DNA of 64,000 nucleotides from Rebecca billardiae RCC1528 (GCA_965240325.2 OZ251240.1:744001-808000), one strand, 5' to 3'; positions 27,889-38,736 are shown, counted from the stretch's first letter. Translations and numbers: made by a program. Notes: generated from the sequence alone by a model not told the origin.

Positions 27889-28014
27889 CCCGACGCGCTC
27901 GAGAAAAACGCTTGATAAATCAAGACTCGCGATCCGGGCGAGCAAGGACCCCGGACTCCGGTGCACCACCGGTCGCATCTCGAGGCTGCGCAGCGCGCGG
28001 GCGCGAGACCACCT

Positions 28015-28329
28015 ATGGCGCGCGGCGGGAAGCGCGACGTGCTGCACGCGCCGTCGAGCGGCTCGGAGTACGAGCCGACCGCGAGCGATCAGGGCAGCGA
28101 CCAGTCGTCGGGTAGCGAGTCCGACGACGACGACTCGGACTTTGAGCGGCCGCCGCCCAAGGCGCGCCGCCCGCCTGCGAAGCGTGCGCCCGCGAGCGGC
28201 GGCGGCCGCGGTGGCAGCGGCAAGACGGCGAGCGCGGCGACGTCCTCGGCGAAGCCGAGCGCCTCGACGGGTGCGGCGAGCTCGTCCAAGAAGCAGCCAG
28301 GAGGTCGCGCGAAGGCCGCCAAGAAGGGC

Positions 28330-28375
<46 letters not shown>

Positions 28376-31300
28376 CCCCGCCGAAGCGCAAGGGCAAGCC
28401 CGGGATCGAGACGGGCAAGTTCTGCATCGAGCGCGCCAAGTCGGGCCGCGCCAAGTGCCGCACGTGCGGCGAGATCATTGCGAACAAGGCGCTCCGCGTC
28501 GGCATCGAGGTGGACGAGCCGGGCTGGGGCGTGATCACGCGGTGGCAGCACCTCGAGTGCTCGCGGCTGCCGCTCGAGACGCCGTTCGACGAGGTGGACG
28601 GCGCGGACGAGCTGGAGGAGGGCGAGCGCGCCGAGGCGGTGCGCACGCTGTACGACACCGCGCCGCCGCCGCACCTCGTCGAGGTCGACCCCGACGAGGT
28701 CCTCCGCGCCGCGATGCGCACGCACTCGGAGGAGCGCGAGCCGCCGCCGACTGTCGTCACTCCGCTGCTCCGGTTTCAGAAGGTGGGGCTGGCGTGGATG
28801 GCGCGGCAGGAGAAGTCGGAGGTGCGCGGCGGGATCCTCGCCGACGAGATGGGGATGGGCAAGACGATCCAGGCCATCTCGCTCATCGCCACGCACCGCG
28901 AGGAGGCGCGGCTGCCCGCGGACGCGCCGGTGCCGCCCGACCACCCGGCGCTTGCGCACAACGGCGGCATGACGTCCGGCGGCGCGTCGTCGTCGGCGGA
29001 GGTGTGCTCGCCGTGCACGGTGGGCGGCGGCACGCTGGTGATCTGCCCCGTCATCGCCCTCGTGCAGTGGCAGGCCGAGATCCTCAAGGTCACCGACGGC
29101 TCTCTCTCGGTCTACGTGTACCACGGCGCGAAGCGCGGCGGCACAGCCGCCGCGCAGCTCGCCAAGTACGACATCGTGCTCACGACGTACTCGACGCTGG
29201 AGAACGACTTCCGCCGGATGTCCGAGCCGAACAAGCGGCCGTGCGAGTACTGCGGCCGCATGTTCCAGCCGGACAAGCTCGAGGTGCACCTGCGCTGGTT
29301 CTGCGGGCCGGACGCGAAGCGCTCGGACGCGCAGGCAAAGACGGACAAGAAGCGCGGCCGCGCCGCCAAGGGGCAAGGCAAGGGCGGCGCGGTGCTGAAG
29401 AAGGCGAAGGCGGCGGCGAAGGGCAAGGCGCCCACCGTGATCGCGCTCGACGACGACGACGACGACTTTGAGCCCGCCCGCGCCGGCGGGCGCGCGGGCG
29501 GCGGCGCGCGCGCGCGCTCGACGCCGCCGCGCGCCGCCTCGCCCTCCGTGATCGATCTGGCCCTCTCCTCCTCCTCCTCCTCGTCGTCCGCGTCGGAGGA
29601 GGAGGAGTCGGAGGAGGAGGAGGACGAGGGCGACGCGACGTGCGTGACGTGCGCCGACGGCCGCTCCACGCACGCCAACCCGCTGCTGCTGTGCGACGGC
29701 CGCGGCTGCGCGCGCGGCCAGCACCTCGCGTGCGCGCAGCTCGGCTCGGTACCTTCCGGAGACTTCCTCTGCTCCGAGTGCGCGCCCGCGCGCGCGCCGC
29801 CGCCGTCCAAGCGCGGCGGCTCGGAGGCGGGGAAGGCGAAGGCGGCGGCGGGGAAGGCGGCGGCGCCCGCGGGCACCGTGCTTGCCAAGGGCAAGGCCGC
29901 CGCCGCCAAGGCCGCGCCCGCCCCGCCGGCGGCGTCGAAGGGCGCGCGCGGCGCGCCCAAGGCCGGCGCCAAGGGCGGGCGCGGCGGCGGCGCGCGCGGC
30001 GGGCGCGGCGGGCGCGGCTCGACCGCCTCCGCGCTGCGCTTCTACGGGCTCGAGCCGGAGGAGGAGGACGAGGAGGAGGAGGCGGCGGCGGCGGGCGCGA
30101 GCTCCGACGACGACTCGGAGGCCGAGGAGGACGCGTACCGCCGCGCGATCGGCGGCGCGGCGCGCAAGCGGCCCGCGCACTCGGCGAGCGCGGGCAAGCG
30201 CGCCGCCGGCTCGCGCGCGCGGCCGCAGTCGGTGCTGCACGAGGTGCTGTGGCAGCGGCTGGTGCTCGACGAGGCGCACGCGATCAAGGACCGGCGGTGC
30301 TCCACCTCGCAGGCCGTCTTCGCGCTGCGCTCCTCGCTCAAGTGGGCGCTCACCGGCACGCCCCTCCAGAACCGCGTGGGAGAGCTGTACTCGCTGGTGA
30401 GCGCGGCGTTCGCGCGCGCGCGAACGCGCGCGCTCCCGTGCTGCGGCGCGGCGTGCGTGAGCGGCGGGAGCGCGCGCGTGCTGCGGCGCGGCGCGCGTGG
30501 GCCGCCGGTGGGCGCGGCGCGCGCCTGTGGCGGCGGCGGCGGCGGTGGCCGTGTGCGCGCGCGCGCGCGTGCACGCTGTGCCGAGCGCGCGCGCTCCTGC
30601 CCTCCTGTGCGCGCCGCGCCCTCCGCCCCGCCTCCGCGTGCGCAGGTGCAGTACCTGCGGCTGGACCCGCTGTCGTACTACTTCTGCTCCGCCAAGGGGT
30701 GCGAGTGCAAGTCCGCGCACTACCGATTCTCAGGTGCGCGCACACGCACACACGCGCGGAGCGGGGCGCGGCGCGGCGCGGCGCGGCGCGGCGCAAGGGT
30801 GAGAGCGAGAGCCGAAGGCGAAGCGCGCGCGGGCGCGTCCGTCGCGTGTGCGCGAGTGCGCGCCCGCGTGCCGCGGCCCTCCGCATAGCAGCAGCCGCCG
30901 CCGCGCCCTGACGACCCTCCCGACCCGCGCGCGTGCGCCCTCCCCGCCTCCCCTCCTCCGCGGTGCGCCCGCGGCTGTGTTCGCGCGTTGTCCGCGCGCG
31001 CGCGCGCAGGCGGGTGGCGCAAGTGCGTCGAGTGCGGCCACTCGCCGCTGCAGCACTTCTCGTACTTCAACCGGCACGTGCTCAACCCGATCAAGAAGTT
31101 CGGGTACGTGGGCGAGGGCCGGCGCGCGATGCTCACGCTGCAGCGCGACGTCTTCTCGAAGGTGCTGCTGCGCCGCACCAAGGCTGAGCGCGCCGAGGAC
31201 ATCATGCTGCCGCCCAAGCTAGTGAAGCTGCGCACAGACTGCCTCGACGAGAAGGAGCTCGACTTCTACAACGCGATCTACACGCAGAGCGTCGCGCAGT

Positions 31301-32820
31301 TCGACACGTACGTGCAGAAGGGCGTCGTGCTCAACAACTGTGCGCGCACCCAGCCGCGCGCAAGCGAGCGCCACCGCGCCCCGGGCGGGCGGGCGGGCGG
31401 GCGGGCGGGCGGGCGGGCGGGCTGTCTGGCGGGCGGGGCGGCTGCGCGGCCCCGCCTCCGCCCTCGCGTGGCGTGCGCGCGCGCGCCGCCGCCGCCTCCG
31501 GCGCCGACACGGACGGCGCGGCACGCGCCGCCTGCTCCCCGCCCCTCTGCCCCCCCGCAGACGCGCACATCTTCGACTTGCTCACGCGGCTGCGGCAGGC
31601 TGTCAACCACCCGTACCTTGTGCTGCACTCGGCGCGCGCGGAGCGGGACGAGGCGAGCGCGCTCTCCGCCGCGTTCCCGAAGGCGAGCCCGAGCGCGGTG
31701 GTGTCCGACGACGTGTGCGCCGTGTGCTACGAGCCCGCCGTCGAGTGCATCCGCGCCGCCTCGTGCGGGCACGCCTTCTGCCGCGAGTGCGCGCGCGCGT
31801 TCGTGGGCGCGCTCGACGAGGGCGCGCCCGCGCAGTGCCCGCGCTGCTGGCGCGCGCTCTCGATCGACCTCGCGCAGCCCGCCGAGCCGAGCGGCGCGCC
31901 GGCGGACGGCGGCGAGGCCGGCGCCCGCGCAGACTTTGTGACGCCCGGGCCCGCGCCAACCGCCGCCGGCGCCGGCGCCGCCGGCGCGCGGGGCGGCGGC
32001 GCGTCGGGCGGCGGCGGCGCGCCGCGCGGCAGCCGGCGCGGCATCCTCTCCCGCCTCGACCTCTCGCGCTTCCAGAGCTCGACCAAGATCGAGGCGCTGA
32101 TGGAGGAGCTCTCGCTGATGACGCGGCGCGACCCGGTGGGCAAGGCCATCGTCTTCAGCCAGTACGTCTCGATGCTCGAGCTCATCGAGTGGCGCGTGCA
32201 GCGCGGCGGGCTTGGCTGCGTGCGGCTGGACGGCTCGATGTCGGTCACCGCGCGCTCGGCGGCCATCGACGCCTTCATGACGGACCCGGCCATCAAGGTG
32301 ATCCTGATCAGCCTCAAGGTGCGCGCGCGCCGTCACCGCGAAGCACGGCCGCGCCCGCGCCCGCACGCGCGACTCGGCCGCGCGTCGCGCGCGCGCGCTC
32401 GCGCGCGCTGCGCGCCGGAGCTCAGCCGAGCCGTCGGCAGCGCGCGCTGCGCTGCCTGGCCTCACTCCGCGCGCGAACGCACACTGACACGCGCCGCCGT
32501 CCCGTCCGATCACCGCCCGTGCCTCCTGCTGCGCGCAGGCGGGCGGCGTGGCGCTCAACCTGACGGTGGCGACGCACGTCTTCCTGATGGACCTCTGGTG
32601 GAACCCCGCGGCCGAGCTGCAGGCCATCGACCGCGCGCACCGCATCGGGCAGCACAAGCCGGTGCGCGCCGTGCGCTTCGTGATGAAGAACACGGTCGAG
32701 GACCGCATCCTGATGCTGCAGGAGAAGAAGCGGCTCGTCTTCGAAGGCACGGTCGGCGGCGACGTGGGCTCGCTCGCGCGGCTGTCCGAGGAAGACATGC
32801 GCTTCCTCTTCCAGAGCTAG
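28015..32820 (+). CDS. RAD16-type SNF2 ATPase/E3 with PARP-like zinc finger, PHD and RING
   Basis: Five exons: 28015-30396, 30646-30733, 31010-31339, 31561-32318, 32539-32820; 3840 bp, 1279 residues, phases consistent. Yeast Rad16 is about 790 residues; with Rad7 it finds lesions for global-genome nucleotide excision repair. Order: acidic/Ser N-terminus with poly-Gly and poly-Asp runs; a PARP-type zinc finger at about 134-190 ([20 protein letters not shown] ... WQHLEC); SNF2 ATPase with Walker A DEMGMGKT near 277; a C2HC finger ([17 protein letters not shown]) also seen in plant homologues; a PHD finger at about 542-590; DEAH at 753-756; C-rich RAD16 block ([12 protein letters not shown] ... 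[12 protein letters not shown]); RING at about 983-1030 ([20 protein letters not shown]); helicase C ending in [12 protein letters not shown]. All helicase motifs look intact. Nuclear. Confidence 0.93.
31383..31422. repeat. (GGGC)10 array in intron 3 of the RAD16-type gene
   Basis: Ten uninterrupted GGGC units on the coding strand just downstream of the GTGCGC donor, followed by further GGCGGG words. Four or more GGG runs with single-base loops can form a G-quadruplex in DNA or pre-mRNA. Confidence 0.9.
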
Positions 32821-33467
32821 GCGGGCGTGGCGCCGGTCGCGTGCGCTGTCGGGCGCGCCGTGCCGGTGTGCCCCGGTGACGACTGACTGACGGCGCGCCT
32901 CGGAGCCCTCGGACGCGCGCCAGCCGCGCCTGCGGGCGTGGCTGCGGCCCCGAGGTGCAGCATATGGCTGACGACGTCAGGCACATGATTGATATTTGAT
33001 GCGTTCATCGAGTCTGTCAGTGATGCGCGTCGCATGCTGTAGTAGCAGCAGTGATATGGTGCACTATGCCATGATGTCGTCGCCATCCGAGGGACTACGA
33101 GGGGGGGACGACGCGGCGAGGAGCGCTGATCCTGCGGCGGTGTAATTATATTTGTCTCTGCTGCTCGCGTCGATCTGCTGCTGCTGCTACAGCTTGCTGA
33201 CTCTGACCGGCCTGCCCGTTGCAATTTGCATACCACGTCGTCGTTAAATGACCGCGTTCCGCGGTCCTTTTCCGTAGAACGAACGTAGTTCAGGGCCCGC
33301 GGTGGCGGTGCACCCTCCATCGCAGTCGTCTATTGACAGACCCGGAGTTGCATGCCCGTACAACTAGACTCCAGCGGCGCGCCGCCGCCCGCCGCGCCCG
33401 GGGCGCGGGCCCATCGGCGCACTTCGCAGCCGCCGGCGCGGCGCCGATTGTGTACAGGCGGATGCGA

Positions 33468-33777
33468 CGAGGCGTGATCGACGCATGAGCGCGACTCCAC
33501 GTGCACGCCAGGCCACGCGAAGCTGACAGCCAGGGAGCACGGTGCGGGGCCGCGGATTCGTTCGGGCCGCTGCTGCTGACTGACCGCTGTCCCGCCGCGG
33601 GTCACCGCGCACCGGCCGAGCGCCAGGATAGTTAGATGATTTGCACTGGTCCGAGTAGGGTTCGACCAGCGCCTGCGCGACGGCCGACAGGCGGGCGCGA
33701 GGCGTGATCGACGCATGAGCGCAACTCGACGTGCACGCCAGGCCACGCGGAGCTGACAGCCCGAGGGAGCACGGTGC
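33468..33777. repeat. dispersed direct repeat, about 78 bp, period 230 bp
   Basis: 33468-33545 and 33698-33777 share CGAGGCGTGATCGACGCATG and the following 58-60 bp up to GGGAGCACGGTGC, with a handful of substitutions and a 2-bp insertion. Confidence 0.85.
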
Positions 33778-34151
33778 CGAGGTCGGAGGTGCGACTGGGC
33801 ACCAGTCACGGATCGTTCGCGCACGCCGCGCGTGCACGGGCTGACACACCTCGATCAGGCTCGGCACGCGTTGCAGAGGCACAGCCAGCTCTGGGGACGT
33901 CACGCACCACCGTCGCCCGCGCAGCTCGTCCTCCTCGTAGAGTACCGTTCAGTTCCGAGGCGTAGCCCTCGCTCAGAGTCGACCGTCGACGATGGACTCG
34001 GATCGTCGGCGCTCCCCGGAAAGGCATGGCAAGGGCGGCGCGTGGTGAAGTCGAAGACTCAGAGATCGATCAGTCCGGCATCAGGCGCCGCTGCCCCCGA
34101 GCTTGCGAGAGCCCGAATACAGGGCGGCTGCCGCGGCGCGGCCGGGGCGCC

Positions 34152-34221
34152 CCGGCGCCGACCGGCGCGCGGCCGCGCGCAGGCATCCGGCGCCGACCGG
34201 CGCGCGGCCGCGCGCAGGCAT
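34152..34221. repeat. 35-bp perfect tandem repeat, two copies
   Basis: CCGGCGCCGACCGGCGCGCG and the next 15 bp to GGCAT occur twice back to back (34152-34186, 34187-34221). Confidence 0.9.
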
Positions 34222-34559
34222 CGACACGGGGCGGCGGGGGCGCGCGGAGTGAGCGGGGGCACGAACGCGATGTCGACGGCAGTCGGGACCCGCCGCAGCC
34301 GCGCGCTCCAGGCGCAACTCGCCGCGCGCACGTGCCCATCGCCGTCCTCACCCGTCGGTCGCGGCTCGTGCGGCTCGCCCCCTCTCGCGGAGCCAGTGAG
34401 TCTCGCCGCAGCCGCGGCAACCAAGGTTTGGCTTTGCTGGGCAGCCGGCTCCACTCGTGTCAGATAGTATTGAGATTCGCCGAGGTTGGCCCATCGGCTA
34501 GGCTGACCCTTGCCTCGTCGGCTCCTGATACAGACACGGCGCGATTGAATAGTTGATTC

Positions 34560-34990
34560 AACTGATTCAAGGGACGTACATGGTCACATCGGTTCGCGGC
34601 AATCTCCATCTAGATACGTCATCGCTCCTTGGACCTTGCTGCAATCTCATTGGCCGGAAAAATCGCTTGTAACGGTTCGTTACGTTAGGGATCCTAAAGG
34701 GCGTGAAGTTTTTTGGACGGGCGTCACTCCACGCTTTACTATGAACTTGCCGTGGGCGCGACCTTTTTCGGCCGTGATGCATGTTAGAGAGGGTCTCAAA
34801 ATTCGAAACTCGGTCTCCTCCAGCCATGAAAATCGTCCCCCGTCCCTTTTTTCTTGATCAAAGATCTTTTTGAAACGTTGTTCGGGCCCGCTGGTGCGGG
34901 CTCCACGCTGCGCGCTCCGCCCTGCACCGCGGGCCATAAATATATATATATATATACATACACGCGGTGATGATTATTAATCGCAGCAAG
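34560..34990. other. AT-rich compositional island
   Basis: About 430 bp with far lower GC than the surroundings, containing homopolymer words (GAAGTTTTTTGG, CCCTTTTTTCTTGATC) and an 18-20 bp TA run (34938-34957). The frame from 34636 to 34857 on the plus strand reads like protein (VRYVRDPKGREVFWTGV, PWARPFSAVMHVREGL) but has no ATG start. Likely an inserted or relict foreign segment. Confidence 0.5.
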
Positions 34991-35103
34991 TAGCCGTATG
35001 ATACGTTTTGTCACTCACTACTCACACTAGTTTGACCGCGCGACAACTCGGGCGGCGCAGCGACGCAGCTGCTGAGACTGAGAGCCGTCAGCGGTCAGGC
35101 CGT

Positions 35104-36582
35104 TCAGCCGGCTTCACCTGCCGCCTGTGCGCACCACGCGTTGCAATGGGGCTTGTGCACCTTCCACGAGCTGCGCAGGTGCTCCCGCGAGCAGAAGACC
35201 GCCACGTGGCACCGCTCGCACTTCTTCAGACCACTGCCTGTCCGTCCGCAGGCGATGCAGCACTGGGAGACCACCTCACGCACTCCAGCTGCCGCAGCCA
35301 GCGCACCGCGCGCTCGATCTCTGAGGCCGGGATCGAGCTCTTGGCCACGGCGCAGCAGCCTTGCGCCCTCCTCCACGTCACGCTCCACGCCCACACCTAG
35401 CAGCGTCAGCCCTCCCAGCGAGATGTGCCCATTTGCGTCCCCGCCATCAGCAGCCAGGCGGTACCAGCGCACCGCCTCGCACGTATCCTGCCGCACTCCA
35501 GCCCCGTGCACGTGGAACCAGCCCAGACTGCAGTGCGCTTCAGCATGCCCCTGCTCGGATGCCAGCCGGCACCAGCGCACTGCCTCGACCATGTCTTGCT
35601 GTACACCCTCGCCTTGCATGTAGCACAGGCCCAGATTATGCTGCGCACCTGCGTGGCCCTGCTCGGCAGCCAGCCGATACAAGCGCAGTGCCTCGCCCCA
35701 ATCCTGCTGAACACCGTCGCCTTTTTCGTAGGCTAGGGCCAGATTGAAGTGCGCGTAAGCATAGCCCTGCTCGGCCGCCAGCCGGTACAAGCGCACTGCC
35801 TCGCCCCAATCCTGCTGCACACCCTTGCCATCCTCGTAGCACGCGCCCAGATCGCACTGCGCTGGAGCGACGCCCTGCTCGGCCGCCGGCCGGTACCAGC
35901 GCGCTGCCTCGGCCCAATCCTGCTGTACGCCCTTGCCGTGCGCGTAGCACCAGCCCACTTCGAACTGCGCTTGAGCATGGCCCTGCTCGGCCGCCAGCCG
36001 GTACCAGCGCACTGCCTCGCCCCAATCCTGCGGCACACCCTTGCCTTGCGCGTAGCACGCGCCCGCCAGTTCGTACTGCGCTGGAGCGAAGCCCTGCTCG
36101 GCCGCCGGCCGGTACCAGCGCGCTGCTTCGCCCCAATCCTGCTGCACACCCTCGCCTTGCGCGTAGCACCAGCCCACTTCGAACTGCGCTTCAGCATGGC
36201 CCTGCTCGGCCGCCAGCCGGAGCCAGCGCGCTGCCTCGCCCGAATCCTGCGGCACACCCTTGCCTTGCTCGTGGCACACGCCCACTTTGTACTGGGCTGC
36301 AGCGCCGCCCTGCTCAGCCGCCAGCCGGTACCAGCGCGCAGCCGCCCTGGGGTCAACGGGCTGATCAAGCTCGCCTGTCATGTAGATGTGGCCCATCCTC
36401 ACCTGCGCATCGGCCAAGCCGCGCTCAGCGGCGAGGGTGTACAGGCGAAAGGCTTCGCGCTCGTCCTGCGCGATGCCGTCGCCATCCTCAGCCCGCCGCG
36501 CCAGAAGGAACGTCGCACGCGCGTCGCCGCGCCCCGACTTGCGCCGGAGGAGCCCGATCGCCGCACTCGTGTCAGCCGCCAT
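35104..36582 (-). CDS. Sel1-repeat protein with MYND zinc finger (expanded paralogue)
   Basis: 492 residues from ATG 36582. N-terminus IGLLRRKSGRGDARATFLLA, then about eleven Sel1 repeats (for example EAARWYRPAAEQGFAPAQYE), and a C-terminal MYND finger (CIACGRTGSGLKKCERC, VAVFCSREHLRSSW, HKPHC) nearly identical to that of the 327-residue paralogue at 20423-21406. Neighbouring repeats are so alike at DNA level (recurrent CTGCTCGGCCGCC(A/G)GCCGGTACCAGCG) that unequal exchange or gene conversion is likely. Role as for the paralogue: an adaptor with unknown partners. Confidence 0.88.
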   Translation of the reverse strand: MAADTSAAIGLLRRKSGRGDARATFLLARRAEDGDGIAQDEREAFRLYTLAAERGLADAQVRMGHIYMTGELDQPVDPRAAARWYRLAAEQGGAAAQYKVGVCHEQGKGVPQDSGEAARWLRLAAEQGHAEAQFEVGWCYAQGEGVQQDWGEAARWYRPAAEQGFAPAQYELAGACYAQGKGVPQDWGEAVRWYRLAAEQGHAQAQFEVGWCYAHGKGVQQDWAEAARWYRPAAEQGVAPAQCDLGACYEDGKGVQQDWGEAVRLYRLAAEQGYAYAHFNLALAYEKGDGVQQDWGEALRLYRLAAEQGHAGAQHNLGLCYMQGEGVQQDMVEAVRWCRLASEQGHAEAHCSLGWFHVHGAGVRQDTCEAVRWYRLAADGGDANGHISLGGLTLLGVGVERDVEEGARLLRRGQELDPGLRDRARGALAAAAGVREVVSQCCIACGRTGSGLKKCERCHVAVFCSREHLRSSWKVHKPHCNAWCAQAAGEAG

Positions 36583-36874
36583 CGGAACGACGACGGGCGG
36601 GGCTCGCGCTGTACACCTCCACCTGGTGCTCCGTGCGCGCGAACGACGGCAAGGCCCGAGTCCCGCTCCTGGCCGTGGCTCGGTCCGGGACATCGGATGG
36701 GACATTGGATCGCGGGCGCCATCCGCGCCGGCGGGTCAGGCCGCCCGCGAGCGAGCCCGCGCGACGGTGCGGGCATCGTACGACTGGGGGGGCGCAAGCG
36801 CATACGACCCTCGCCTCTGGTCGTCGCGTCGTGCGCTCATTCCGCGCCACGCTTGCCGAGCCATCTGCCCCGCG

Positions 36875-37417
36875 ATGTCCGTGCCTGTCACGCCCGCGAC
36901 TCTGTTGGCTCGGCTGCGCCCATTCCGCACCATCCTGGCCGTGTGCCACTGGGGCGGGCGCACTGGCGCCGCGGTCTCAGACCCGTACTTGCGCTCGGCG
37001 CGCCCTGTCGCTGACATCGACCATGCGGACGCGTCGGGGCTCCAATCGAACGCGCTGGGTGAGCTGCTCGCGCAGCACAACGTGGGCGCGGTCGCGGTCG
37101 CCCTGCCGCTCGCAGAAGCTGGCGCACCGAGCGAGATGGCGGGCAATCTCTCCGCGCAGCGTGAGCTCCTCGCGTCGCTCAGGCCCACGGGCCTCCTCTT
37201 GAGCGAGATCAGCGGGCGCAGGAGCGCAGCGGACGCCTGCGAGCACGCCTCCGCCGAGCCCGAGCTCTGGGAGGAGCTGGACGACTTCCTGCGCGCCGCC
37301 GACGCGCACGGACCGGCGGCGGCGGCGAGCAGCGCGCCCGCATCGGTGCACGCCGCGTGCGCGCTCAACTTCTGGCTGTGGGACTATTGCGAAGGCTGGC
37401 GAAACACCTTTGGATGA
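36875..37417 (+). CDS. divergent YqgF/RuvX-fold protein
   Basis: 180 residues. The order of blocks matches the RNase-H-like YqgF family: a first strand with ILAVCHWGGRTGAAVSDPY, a central NVGAVAVALPL, and a third block LLLSEISGRRSAADACEHA. In RuvX the first block carries DxGxxRxGxAxSDP and the third DERxTTxxA. Here the first catalytic Asp is replaced (CHWGG) and the DER is SEI, so nuclease activity is doubtful. It is divergent from the Sel1-MYND gene (292 bp). Family call is moderately secure, function is not. Confidence 0.55.
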   Translation: MSVPVTPATLLARLRPFRTILAVCHWGGRTGAAVSDPYLRSARPVADIDHADASGLQSNALGELLAQHNVGAVAVALPLAEAGAPSEMAGNLSAQRELLASLRPTGLLLSEISGRRSAADACEHASAEPELWEELDDFLRAADAHGPAAAASSAPASVHAACALNFWLWDYCEGWRNTFG

Positions 37418-38148
37418 TCGCGGGCAGGCGCAGGGGCAGCTGGCTGGTCATCCGAGCCGTGCGACTCGGCCAGCACGCTCCGACTCGGCTGGCAGCCTTT
37501 CTGCCGGGCTGGGCACTGGGCAGTGGCTCGCAAGGCAGCTCAGTCTAAGTGCGAGGAGCGAGGGGGGCGACACCATTGGTGGCCGCCGGTGGCCAAGACG
37601 AGCCCGTTACGGTCCGCCGCGCGATGGCGGAACCCGGACGACGTCGTCCGAGTGACGGCAGCTGTCCGACTCAGAGTCAGACTTGAGCTGCGGGCCTCGG
37701 GCTCGGCCTCGGGCTCGGGCCTGGCGGCGATAGCCTACCGCGATAGCCTCATCCATGTGCATATTAATTATAATAATTTATTCAGCGGCCCATGCGGGCA
37801 GGCCGTGCTTATCACAGCGCCTCATCATGAACAGTGTCAGTGGGATGAATAACATCCGTCAAAGCAAAAGCAGAATATGAGACCGCCGTTGATGATATGG
37901 GCCGGCCGGCGGCCGCCGGCCATGCTGGCGATCGCAACGCTGGCCGGCTAGCGGACAAGCGAAACGGCAAACGCGCCGCCCTGTCTGTGGCAACATTCGC
38001 TCTCGGACGCTGTCGCGTACGGCGCGAGTAGGACGAAGACCGCCGCTCCGCTGCGTCGCAGTGATGGGCGATGATGAATCAGTCGCGGCGCTCCCGCGCG
38101 CAGCGTCGTGCATGCTTGGTGGCAGCACTCGGGCGCCGGCGCGCACGT
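37418..38148. other. intergenic, no gene seen
   Basis: Spacer between the convergent YqgF-like and Lin0512-like genes with an AT-rich islet at 37762-37785. No supported coding sequence. Confidence 0.55.
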
Positions 38149-38736
38149 TCAGTGGCCATCGCGCGTGTCCCAGGGCTTGGCCGTGCCAGAGGCCTCGTTC
38201 GGGTCGTGGTACCCGAGGGAGATGGCGGCGACCACGACGAGCGCGGTGTCGTCCTCGTCGCCCAGCTCTGGGACCACCCGCCCGCAGCCAAACGTGAGCC
38301 CGCCGTGGACCACCTCGATGGGCAGCAGCTTGCCGTACGGGAAGACCTTTGCGACCTCGTCGAGATCGACATCTGGCGCCTCGGCAGGGACGCCGAGCTT
38401 CAGGTGGATCAGCATGTTCGGACGGCCCCCGGGCACGACGAAGACGCAGCCAGGGATCGAGTTGAACTCGATGGCGTTGCGAACCGCTCGGACCGCCGCT
38501 TTGGTGGCGCCCTTCTTGCGGTCGCCATGCTGATCGCAGCCAAAGCCCACCTGCACGAAGAGCAGCTTGTTCATCGCTGCCACCGACGAGTCGGCCTTGG
38601 ACGCGCCGAGCCCGGCGGCCTGCCACTCGGGAGACCAGGATTTGCTGGACGCTTTCGTCGCCAGCGCGCGCCACGGTGGTGCCAACCACGGCTGCCGGGG
38701 CCGAAAGCTACGGCGGAGCAAGTGTGATGCCGTCAT
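38149..38736 (-). CDS. Lin0512-family protein, probably organellar
   Basis: 195 residues from ATG 38736 (an ATG at 38757 is also in frame). Residues 1-35 (TASHLLRRSFRPRQPWLAPP) look like a mitochondrial or plastid presequence. The rest matches the small Lin0512 family found in bacteria, fungi and algae: LFVQVGFGCDQHGDRKKGAT, AAVRAVRNAIEFNSIPG, VVPGGRPNMLIHLKLGVPAE, VFPYGKLLPIEVVHGGLTFG and a final LGDEDDTALVVVAAISLGY. No biochemical role is established for this family. It is head-to-head with the CTFxP-repeat gene, 114 bp between starts. Confidence 0.85.
   Translation of the reverse strand: MTASHLLRRSFRPRQPWLAPPWRALATKASSKSWSPEWQAAGLGASKADSSVAAMNKLLFVQVGFGCDQHGDRKKGATKAAVRAVRNAIEFNSIPGCVFVVPGGRPNMLIHLKLGVPAEAPDVDLDEVAKVFPYGKLLPIEVVHGGLTFGCGRVVPELGDEDDTALVVVAAISLGYHDPNEASGTAKPWDTRDGH

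Larger units (their letters stand above)
32821..35103. other. 2.3-kb intergenic region with repeats and an AT-rich island
   Basis: Between the convergent RAD16-type and second Sel1-MYND genes. It includes GGACTACGAGGGGGGGACG near 33090, two direct-repeat sets and an AT-rich island listed separately. Open frames across it lack motifs. Confidence 0.5.

Noticed and set aside
26641-30720. Very long minus-strand open frame (over 1300 codons) opposite the RAD16-type gene
   Set aside because: Only the part 3' of 27888 reads as protein; the rest is Arg/Leu/Ala-rich antisense of the SNF2 exon, open because stops are rare at this GC content.
33655-33680. Possible tRNA B-box (GGGTTCGACCAG)
   Set aside because: No matching A-box, stems or anticodon arm around it.
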